From Thermohalobaculum sp039185235 (lineage in GTDB: Bacteria; Pseudomonadota; Alphaproteobacteria; Rhodobacterales; Rhodobacteraceae): a stretch of DNA of 7,398 nucleotides. Positions within the stretch are counted from its first letter, which is position 1. Each line of letters starts with the position of its first letter. Shown piece by piece: positions 1 to 5,448 of this stretch. The stretch covers positions 1 through 7,398 of the forward strand of contig JBCDAS010000219.1 of assembly GCA_039185235.1 (NCBI GenBank), written 5' to 3'. The notes below the pieces were generated by a model that saw nothing but the letters and a program-made list of their open reading frames with translations, ran no database searches and was not told where the DNA came from. The position numbers were made by a program, and so were the translations under genes.

Positions 1-189
1 GAAGAGGATCACATCGGCATCCAGCACCCGCGCTTGCTCGCCCGCGATATCGATATCATGGCGCGGATAGAGCGCGTAGAGATCGATGAAAGTGATCCCA
101 TCTATTGCCTGAGCCCGCTCGGACATGGCGCGGTTCACCCGAGAATGGCGATGCCCCGGATGGGCATAATACACTATTAGCCGCGCCAT
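1..189 (-). CDS. KefF/MdaB-type NAD(P)H oxidoreductase, N-terminal part (partial)
   Basis: Only the first 63 codons are present; the gene runs off the left edge of the window. The visible part is the start of a flavodoxin-like fold: a first beta strand (LIVYYAHP, residues 4-11) leading into the flavin phosphate-binding loop AHPGHRHSRVN (9-19). Then come a helix, the strand and turn IDLYALYPRHDIDI (35-48), and the start of the next strand, ADVILF (58-63). The LYxLYPxxxIDI pattern is typical of the KefF ancillary proteins of glutathione-gated K+ efflux systems and of related quinone reductases. These are cytoplasmic FMN/FAD enzymes of about 175-200 residues that reduce quinones with NAD(P)H. 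The ATG start has a good ribosome site (AGGGAG, about five bases upstream). The gene sits 96 bases downstream of the Coq4-like gene, so it may be a separate unit or the operon tail. Whether a KefB/KefC antiporter follows lies outside the window, so I give no gene symbol. Confidence 0.82.
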   Translation of the reverse strand, partial: MARLIVYYAHPGHRHSRVNRAMSERAQAIDGITFIDLYALYPRHDIDIAGEQARVLDADVILF

Positions 190-285
190 ACTGCTCCCTT
201 TCTGGTCGCTTTCCTTAGCCAACTAAGAGGTTCTAGCGATCTTTCCAGCCATGGTAGGTCTCCCGTTGGGTAACGGCACGAGGGA

Positions 286-885
286 TTACTTCAGGCTCTG
301 ATCCGTACGCTTCGCCGAGGTGTCCAGTCGCCGAGAAGCACGGGTGCCAGGGACCAAGAGTTCCTCTTTGCGGAAATAGGCGCGCATCTCCTCTTTCACG
401 AGGCCGAGATTGTCGCGCAATTCACGCACCGTTTGGTTCTGAAAAGGCTCAGTCTCGAACGGGGTCAGATGCAGATCCCGCCCCGCCAGCATATCGCGGG
501 AGAAGCCGACACCCAGCCGGTAACTCGGGATATGCGCCTCTTCAAAGCGCCAATGGGGCGGGTAGAGCGTGGTTGAGATCTCGATGAACCGTTCAACAAG
601 CTCCGCGGTTATGTCAGACGCAGCCCCCATGGTGGCGCCGATCACAAAAGCCTCGTCTTGAACCCTGAGCCCTCGCCCAAGGATCACATGGAGGCAATCA
701 TGGCGGTCCAACTCGATCGCGCCTGGAAGCGCATCGGGGCTGGAGGGGTTCTCGTACTTCTTGATGATCTCCGGCACGTCGTCGGCATTGGCCGCAGGTA
801 GGGTCGCAAGAACTTCAGCCAAGGTCATCTCATCGGTGTCGAGCCCCGGCGCCCATTCGCTCCACTCCAAGAGCTGCCGGCCCAT
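286..885 (-). CDS. Coq4-like protein with HDxxHx11E metal motif
   Basis: A 199-residue soluble protein with no signal peptide or membrane segment. The key feature is H62-D63-C-L-H66 followed by exactly eleven residues and E78. This is the HDxxHx11E metal-ligand motif of the Coq4 family, and the local context (HDCLHVILGRG) also reads like Coq4. Eukaryotic Coq4 acts in ubiquinone ring modification and organises the CoQ synthesis complex. The role of bacterial relatives is poorly defined, so I infer only a metal-binding Coq4-like fold, not a proven quinone function. It is somewhat shorter than typical eukaryotic Coq4, and its C-terminal 30 residues are charged and probably disordered. The ATG overlaps the TGA of the upstream vWA gene by one base (TGATG), with a GAGGAG site inside the end of that gene, so translation is probably coupled. 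It ends in TAA and is the last gene of the tight cluster. It is an unexpected partner for envelope proteins. Confidence 0.72.
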   Translation of the reverse strand: MGRQLLEWSEWAPGLDTDEMTLAEVLATLPAANADDVPEIIKKYENPSSPDALPGAIELDRHDCLHVILGRGLRVQDEAFVIGATMGAASDITAELVERFIEISTTLYPPHWRFEEAHIPSYRLGVGFSRDMLAGRDLHLTPFETEPFQNQTVRELRDNLGLVKEEMRAYFRKEELLVPGTRASRRLDTSAKRTDQSLK

Positions 886-1607
886 CAGTTTGTCTCCTCA
901 AACGCGGTCACCGGGGTAAATGTGGTTCGCTCCGCCGCTGATCCCGCCAGCGCATCGGCTAGGGCTCCAACGTCACTGACACCCGTATACGTGACCACCC
1001 CTGGCATGTTGAGTACATGTCCGCCCTCGATACCGATCCCGATGGTTACAATCTCAACCGGCGTTTTAGTGACGACCTGTTGCAACACATCGGTCAGCAC
1101 CACCTCGTCACTGGCTTGACCATCCGTGGTCAGGACAACGCGATAGGTGCCAAAGCCGCGCTGGCGGATCGCCTCGGTCTCCAGCCGCCTATAGGCTTGG
1201 GCAAGGCTCTCCCCAAGAGGTGTTGCCCCTTGGACCTGCAGCGGTCCAAGCGCCTGCGGCAGCCGACGCCGCACTTGTTCAACCGGTCCCATATCCACGA
1301 CTGCGCCATTGTTCATCGCAAAGACCGCTAGATGGGTGCCTTCGGGCAGTTGCGAAACGGCGGCGATCACGGCGCCTTTTGCGTCCTCGATCGTCTCGCG
1401 CATCGAGGTGCTGTCATCTAGCACGATCACGGTTGTGAGCCGCCCAGCTTCAGGGCTGCCTTCAACTTCGCCGGACTTCCAAGGCCAGGCGGAAATCGCA
1501 CTCCAATCCGGGGTATAGGCCGGATCGACTTGCACCTTCTGTTCCGCTTCTTCTTCGCAGGCTGCTAAAAACAACCCGCCGATCAGCATGGGAATGAGAG
1601 CTCTCAT
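885..1607 (-). CDS. von Willebrand factor A (vWA) domain lipoprotein
   Basis: A 240-residue predicted lipoprotein. The N-terminus has a short charged start, a hydrophobic stretch and the lipobox LAAC (14-17), with Cys17 as the lipidated residue followed by EEE. After a linker with several Trp residues, a vWA domain spans about 57-222. Its metal-ion-dependent adhesion site is complete: DDSTS (64-68, the DxSxS motif), Thr129 in GATPLGES, and Asp162 in LTTDG. The domain should therefore bind a divalent cation and a protein partner. The reading frame is open further upstream, but ATG at 1607 is chosen because it gives a proper lipoprotein signal and has a GAGGAG site eight bases upstream that overlaps the stop of the preceding gene. 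It lies 11 bases after the binding protein-OmpA gene and overlaps the Coq4-like gene by one base. It probably acts on the periplasmic face of a membrane, docking to one of its operon partners. No MoxR-type AAA ATPase, the common partner of vWA proteins, is present in the window. Confidence 0.9.
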   Translation of the reverse strand: MRALIPMLIGGLFLAACEEEAEQKVQVDPAYTPDWSAISAWPWKSGEVEGSPEAGRLTTVIVLDDSTSMRETIEDAKGAVIAAVSQLPEGTHLAVFAMNNGAVVDMGPVEQVRRRLPQALGPLQVQGATPLGESLAQAYRRLETEAIRQRGFGTYRVVLTTDGQASDEVVLTDVLQQVVTKTPVEIVTIGIGIEGGHVLNMPGVVTYTGVSDVGALADALAGSAAERTTFTPVTAFEETN

Positions 1608-1618
1608 GGGCAATCTCC

Positions 1619-3295
1619 TCAAAGCGGGGCAAAGGTTGTGGCTTCGGCTTGGGTGGTGAGCACACGGACCACGACCCGCATGTTCTCGCGCCATTCCTGC
1701 TCGGATTGTGGAGGGTTGTGCTTGGGTGCCGAAATACCAACACCATCCAATGTGAATTGATCCACGTTCACCGCAATGCCGGTACCGGTCGCATATTGCT
1801 CGAGAGCAGCCAGCAGGGCTTGGGCGCGTTGCAGTGACAGGTTTTTGCCCGCGGTGCGGATCGCACGTAGCTCTTTTGGATCGGCACCCTCTTTCTCGCG
1901 GCGCAAGAAGTGAAGCGGATCGGCATGGCCTTCTAGCGTAATGATCGCCCCACTATAGGTCGCTGCGAGCCGGAGCATTTCCTGAAAGTCATCCTCGTAG
2001 AGATCCGCTGGGAAGCGCTGCGAATCCGGTTCGAAAAATACCCGGAACTCGATCTTTGTGGCATCCTCGATCAGACCCTTGCGGCGCAGGTCAGTCACGG
2101 CCTGAGCTGCGGCATCGGGGTCAAATGACGCGATCTGGCGGGCGGAGACGCTCTCAAGCCCGTCAGCCATCTCGTCAAAGCTCCACCCGGCGTGATCCAA
2201 TTCATAAGGTTGTGCCAAGAGCCCGGCACCGCGCAGCGCGATATTCACTTCTTGGGTCAGTTGATCATAACGGCGCGGGTCGGTTGGATTCGTGAAATGG
2301 GTGACATTTCCGACCCAGCCATCAGTGATCGCATCCTGCCAGAGGAAGACCCCCTCTTCTGGTGGCAAACCGCCCAGAAGTTCATCCGCCATCAACTTTG
2401 CGAGCACTTCGCGCCTTGGATCAGACGGATCTGCCATGAATTGGCGCATCCGCTCCTCGGCTCGAAACAGGCCCGCGACCATCGCCTGGACTTCAGCCCG
2501 ACGGGCCTCGAAATAGTCCCTGCGCACAGCGATGTAGTCGCCAATCACGGCAGCGGCTTCTTGGGTGGAGAACAAGATGGTCGCCCCCTTCACAGAACCC
2601 TCTGCTCCGGTACCAACAGTCCCTCCGCTGGTGAGCGCCCGGGCATCCGGCAGGATCATCGCTGCCGCATCCACTTCACCATCGGCTAGCGCCTGGACGG
2701 GGGTGGAGGCGCTCTCACCCGTCAGGTCCCGTGTCCAGACGACTTTCACGTCGTCAAAAGAAAGACCACTATCCGCCAGGATCCGCCCGACAAAGTCGAC
2801 ATGTGGCCCATAGGCCTGGATCGCAATGGTTTTGCCACGCAGGTCTGCAACACTCTTGATCCCGCTCGCAGCCACAATCCCGTCGCCCGCCGACCAGCTG
2901 TGCTTGTAGATCACCTGCAGCTCAGTCTCGGTCTGAGCCTCGGTGACCGGAGCGGCGGCCATCAACATGCCCAGTGTGCCCCGCAAAAACGGGCTGTCAC
3001 AGCGCATATAGCGTCGAACCTGCTCGGCAAAGTCGTCGACCACCTCGAGCGAGACATCCCAGCCCGCATCGGCAAAGATCCCAGCCTCGGTCGTCAGGGA
3101 ATCTCCATTTGCATGGATTGTCACGCCATCTGCTCCCCAGGCAATCACTGGCATCGCGACGCTCTGCCCGCCCCGGCATGTGCGCACATCCTCAGCGACA
3201 ACTTCATTCAAAGGCTTGCCGTCGATATACTCTGCCGCGCTGGCCAGACCGGCTGTGAGTGCCATCAGGCTCGCGAGAACTGCGAAACGTGTCAT
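1619..3295 (-). CDS. Periplasmic substrate-binding protein fused to OmpA-like domain
   Basis: A 558-residue secreted protein. It starts with a Sec signal peptide (1-20, cleavage after ASA). A type 2 periplasmic-binding fold of the NMT1/SsuA/phosphonate-binding kind covers about 45-365, with the typical block SVADLRGKTIAIQAYGPHVDF (147-167) and an ALADGEVDAAAM segment (202-213). A linker leads to an OmpA-like domain at about 413-546. That domain has FEPDSQRF (421-428), LEGHADP (454-460) and NLSLQRAQALLAAL (485-498). Asp459 and Arg490 match the Asp and Arg that hold diaminopimelate in peptidoglycan-binding OmpA domains, but they are about twice as far apart as usual because of a charged insertion at 461-484. 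The expected role is ligand sensing in the periplasm while anchored to the cell wall. No permease or ATPase lies nearby, so transport is unlikely. It starts in an ATGA overlap with the upstream gene and has an AAGGGA ribosome site. The ligand cannot be told from sequence. Confidence 0.87.
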   Translation of the reverse strand: MTRFAVLASLMALTAGLASAAEYIDGKPLNEVVAEDVRTCRGGQSVAMPVIAWGADGVTIHANGDSLTTEAGIFADAGWDVSLEVVDDFAEQVRRYMRCDSPFLRGTLGMLMAAAPVTEAQTETELQVIYKHSWSAGDGIVAASGIKSVADLRGKTIAIQAYGPHVDFVGRILADSGLSFDDVKVVWTRDLTGESASTPVQALADGEVDAAAMILPDARALTSGGTVGTGAEGSVKGATILFSTQEAAAVIGDYIAVRRDYFEARRAEVQAMVAGLFRAEERMRQFMADPSDPRREVLAKLMADELLGGLPPEEGVFLWQDAITDGWVGNVTHFTNPTDPRRYDQLTQEVNIALRGAGLLAQPYELDHAGWSFDEMADGLESVSARQIASFDPDAAAQAVTDLRRKGLIEDATKIEFRVFFEPDSQRFPADLYEDDFQEMLRLAATYSGAIITLEGHADPLHFLRREKEGADPKELRAIRTAGKNLSLQRAQALLAALEQYATGTGIAVNVDQFTLDGVGISAPKHNPPQSEQEWRENMRVVVRVLTTQAEATTFAPL

Positions 3296-3966
3296 CTGTC
3301 GTTTCCCTTCATGCTTTCATAGAGGTCATCCGCCACGCCGGTGGTGACCCCCAAATCGGTGACTTTCTGCATCACCCTTTGACGCATCGTCGCGTCCATC
3401 ACATCGGCCAAGTGCCTCAAAGTCGCGATCACGCGATCGCGGGTTTCTTGGACGAGGTCTTCATTGCCATTCGTGCTATCACGCCGGATCTCGGAGTGAC
3501 GCTCGACCGCCTCGACCGCAAGCCCTGCCCGCGCCAAGAGCGCAGTCGTGTCCGAGGTCTCGCGCGGACGCTCAAGAATGCGTGCGGCGATCTGGTCCAG
3601 ATCCGAGGCTACTTCTTCGACCAAAGCGCGTAGATCTGCGCGAAACCCATTATCTGCATCGCGCATTCGCCGCGCGTAGGCGCGCGCGCGTACGATCCGC
3701 ACAATCACCCGCTCTGCATTTTCTGCCGATCCAGCGCCACGCAGGCGAAGTGTCTCACGCAGCAACTCAGCCTCGGTAAAGACAATTCGATCGGGCAGCA
3801 TCAGGCCCAATCCGAACGCCAGGGCGAGCGTGAGTCCGGCCAGTAGGAGCGCGTCGGAGCCCGGAAAGATCATCGGCAAGCGGACCAGGTCTGCAAATAT
3901 GATTGCAGCTCCAACTGCGCATATTGCACATAGCGCTGGTGGCCCAGTCCTTGCAGAAACCCTCAT
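3292..3966 (-). CDS. Two-helix membrane protein with helical tail, possibly XpaC-like
   Basis: A 224-residue protein that I do not recognise with certainty. Two hydrophobic segments (about 9-29 and 38-57) form a membrane hairpin. The rest is almost entirely charged and helical: arginine-rich at 85-102, then a helical region at 105-160 (VASDLDQIAARILERP, then LLARAGLAVEAVERHSEI), and a final helix around 168-200. The hairpin followed by an IaxxIlexP...F/G..a.E..ER.. helical pattern resembles XpaC (the so-called bromochloroindolyl phosphate hydrolysis family). XpaC often travels with the toxic-anion-resistance protein TelA, but the match is by eye and weak, and no TelA gene is present in the window. 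The gene is joined by 4-base ATGA overlaps to both neighbours, so it is firmly part of the operon. It probably serves as the inner-membrane platform for the periplasmic partners. Confidence 0.62.
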   Translation of the reverse strand: MRVSARTGPPALCAICAVGAAIIFADLVRLPMIFPGSDALLLAGLTLALAFGLGLMLPDRIVFTEAELLRETLRLRGAGSAENAERVIVRIVRARAYARRMRDADNGFRADLRALVEEVASDLDQIAARILERPRETSDTTALLARAGLAVEAVERHSEIRRDSTNGNEDLVQETRDRVIATLRHLADVMDATMRQRVMQKVTDLGVTTGVADDLYESMKGNDR

Positions 3967-4451
3967 TGCACCACCACAGTCACCTCAACCCGCGCCAATC
4001 GGCGCTGCAACTCACGCGCCGTTTCTTCGTCCTGTTGGGCAAGCGGTGCTGCGCCGCCGAGCCCGCCCACGAAAAGGATCCGCTCTGGCGGGATCTGCAT
4101 TGCAAGAGCCAGACTTCGAGCCGTTTCAGCCCGATTTTCCGAGAGCACTCGATTTGCCTCTGGATCACCTTCAGTCCCCGAATGGCCGACGATGCGCAGA
4201 CCAAAGCGTTCTTCTGCAGCTACCGCGTCCAAAAAAGCTCTTAGCCGGTCTTCTTCACCCGGTGCAAAGCTCACTCCGCGGGAGAAACGGAATGCAGCGC
4301 TTTCCGGCGCATCCAAGCTGCCGACCCACCCAGCCCAGCTTGCCAATCCGATCGACGCGCCAGCCAGCGCGGCGCCAAGCAGAAAACGACGCGGGAGAGT
4401 TTGGGGTGCAATCAGCTTGATCTCATGGCTGTTCTGCGATCTTTGAGCCAT
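3963..4451 (-). CDS. Membrane-anchored OmpA-like domain protein
   Basis: A 162-residue protein and the first gene of the operon. A hydrophilic stretch of about 20 residues is followed by a hydrophobic segment (about 22-44), which probably anchors it in the inner membrane with the rest in the periplasm. An OmpA-like domain fills about 54-161: FRFSRGVSFAPGEEDRL (54-70), LRIVGHSGTEG (85-95), NRVLSENRAETARSLAL (100-116) and the final RLARVEVTVVV (151-161). The Asp that usually follows GHT/GHS is Gly92 here, while the Arg of the LSxxRA motif is kept (Arg107), so peptidoglycan binding may be weakened or lost. The segment RRFLLGAALAG (21-31) resembles a twin-arginine signal, but no good cleavage site follows. 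I chose the ATG at 4451; an in-frame GTG at 4472 would add seven residues, and neither start has a strong ribosome site. The stop overlaps the next ATG by four bases. Confidence 0.84.
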   Translation of the reverse strand: MAQRSQNSHEIKLIAPQTLPRRFLLGAALAGASIGLASWAGWVGSLDAPESAAFRFSRGVSFAPGEEDRLRAFLDAVAAEERFGLRIVGHSGTEGDPEANRVLSENRAETARSLALAMQIPPERILFVGGLGGAAPLAQQDEETARELQRRLARVEVTVVVQ

Positions 4452-4805
4452 GCTAATTCTCAGGGGTGCCACTCATAGATTTGCAGCATCCCATTACTCT
4501 GATCACGAAGGCAACCATATCCTTTATGTAGGAACCAAGAAGCTTCAACTCAAGATGCCCGAAGCGAACCTGTTGGAGCCGGAGGAGGGATCAATTCAAG
4601 ATTGAAAACGGATCTTGCCCTCCAAGAATTTGTATCATGCGGCTTCAAAGCCTTGAGAATTAGGATCAAACGCCGCCTGAATGTCGAGCGCTCGCGATTG
4701 AGCACACGGATACCTTAAGAACGAACGCTGAGTGTGAACTTCGCTCGGACAGAGGTGCGACGGAAGGGCGGTATCTTGCCCATATCTTGCAAAGCAATCC
4801 AGCGA
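4452..4805. other. Intergenic region between the chaperone-like gene and the envelope operon
   Basis: These 354 bases hold no convincing gene. They contain a set of short related motifs: CAAGAT at 4551-4556 and 4597-4602, ATCTTGCCC at 4612-4620 and 4773-4781, and ATCTTGC at 4784-4790. The copies at 4597 and 4612 form an inverted pair (CAAGAT, nine bases, ATCTTG). The copies at 4772 and 4783 are direct repeats of TATCTTGC one helical turn (11 bases) apart. A second small inverted repeat, TCAAT/ATTGA, lies at 4591-4605. They could be binding sites for a regulator of the downstream operon, but this is inference. No terminator with a clear T-run was found after the chaperone-like gene. Confidence 0.4.
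4525..4553 (-). promoter_or_regulatory. Weak sigma-70-like promoter candidate for the OmpA/vWA operon
   Basis: Reading on the minus strand, TTGAGT (4553-4548) and TACATA (4530-4525) are separated by 17 bases and lie about 75 bases upstream of the first ATG of the five-gene operon. They match the consensus boxes at only four and three of six positions. The position and spacing are the main support. Confidence 0.22.
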
Positions 4806-5231
4806 TCATAAAGGCCGATCTGTGATGCTAGGATCGCCTGGGGATGCGGTTTTTTCGAACAACTGACGCCAGAGCTGCGCCTTCTGCAGAGTCGCCTCGA
4901 TGAGTTGCGCCAAACCTGGGCCATCAGCCACCTCCCGAGGCAGGTCCGCCAGCATGACCGCCCGTTTTTCAAAGGTGAGGCCCGTCCGCATTCCCGTCAA
5001 ATCGTTGCTGGCATGGTTGAACAGCAACAACGTCTCCAACAACGTGGTTCGGTTGCGCCTCGGCAGGTCTCCGAGATGATGTTCCAAGACGATACGATCC
5101 TGCTCTTCATTCAGGCGGATCGAGAGTTGGATATCACCTCCCGGCGTCACACCCCATCCACCGCTCTTCAACTTCGAATACTGGCCTGAAATACCGAGGA
5201 TCTCAGTCGCCTCTTCTATCAACCGCTCCAT
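4806..5231 (-). CDS. CesT/Tir-type secretion chaperone-like protein
   Basis: A 141-residue acidic protein with the layout of class I type III secretion chaperones, which bind and hold secreted effectors in the cytoplasm and are usually 130-160 residues. A first helix (ERLIEEATEILGI, 2-14) is followed by beta strands (IQLSIRLNEEQDRIVLEHHLGDLP, about 34-57). Next come the helix typical of the family (RTTLLETLLLFNHASNDLTG, 61-80), strands (TGLTFEKRAVMLADLP, about 82-97), and a long C-terminal helix (LAQLIEATLQKAQLWRQLFEK, about 106-126). The LGDLP-helix-hxhxxxxxxxhhxxxLP order is characteristic. The ATG at 5231 is chosen because the family starts directly before this first helix. An in-frame GTG at 5309 has a much stronger ribosome site and would add 26 residues. 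It lies 217 bases after the lectin-like gene, the classic place for a chaperone beside its substrate. No secretion apparatus gene is visible, so the system it serves is unknown. Confidence 0.72.
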   Translation of the reverse strand: MERLIEEATEILGISGQYSKLKSGGWGVTPGGDIQLSIRLNEEQDRIVLEHHLGDLPRRNRTTLLETLLLFNHASNDLTGMRTGLTFEKRAVMLADLPREVADGPGLAQLIEATLQKAQLWRQLFEKTASPGDPSITDRPL

Positions 5232-5314
5232 CTTTGTTCCGTCTACCCCTACGAATGCGCGAAGCTCTAAACGATTTGCCGCTTCGCGTCTCGTCGTGCA
5301 CTCACGCACAAAAA

Positions 5315-5322
5315 CTCCTCTC
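5315..5322 (-). promoter_or_regulatory. Strong ribosome binding site before an in-frame GTG
   Basis: On the minus strand, GAGAGGAG followed by five T bases precedes a GTG at 5309-5307. The GTG is in frame with the chaperone-like gene, with no stop in between. It is the best ribosome site in the 217-base gap and competes with the ATG at 5231 as the true start. Confidence 0.5.
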
Positions 5323-5448
5323 GATGGGCCGTAGACGCGGTCAGGCGTCAAACAACCCGGTGGAAAAGGGCGATTCCTCGCGCCTTCTTGTGATGAACGC
5401 ATGGGGGGCAGAGTTATTCCCGAAAAAATGTCGCCCCTGCTGACGGCC

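Noticed and set aside
263..276. Inverted repeat CCGTT/AACGG after the Coq4-like gene as a terminator
   Set aside because: Only a five-base stem and no T-run follows on the minus strand.
1608..1694. Upstream extension of the vWA gene by 29 codons
   Set aside because: It would bury the lipoprotein signal behind a His/Arg-rich stretch and overlap the upstream gene; the ATG at 1607 has a good ribosome site and gives a standard lipobox.
2192..3322. Plus-strand open frames opposite the binding protein-OmpA gene
   Set aside because: Antisense shadows of a well-supported gene; no family features or ribosome sites.
3963..4451. Twin-arginine signal peptide on the OmpA-like protein
   Set aside because: RRFLLG is suggestive, but the n-region is long and no convincing cleavage site follows; a membrane anchor explains it as well.
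4719..4746. Stem GAGCGAA/TTCGTTC after the chaperone-like gene as a terminator
   Set aside because: Seven pairs with one G-T wobble, a 14-base loop and no T-tract beyond two bases; too weak.
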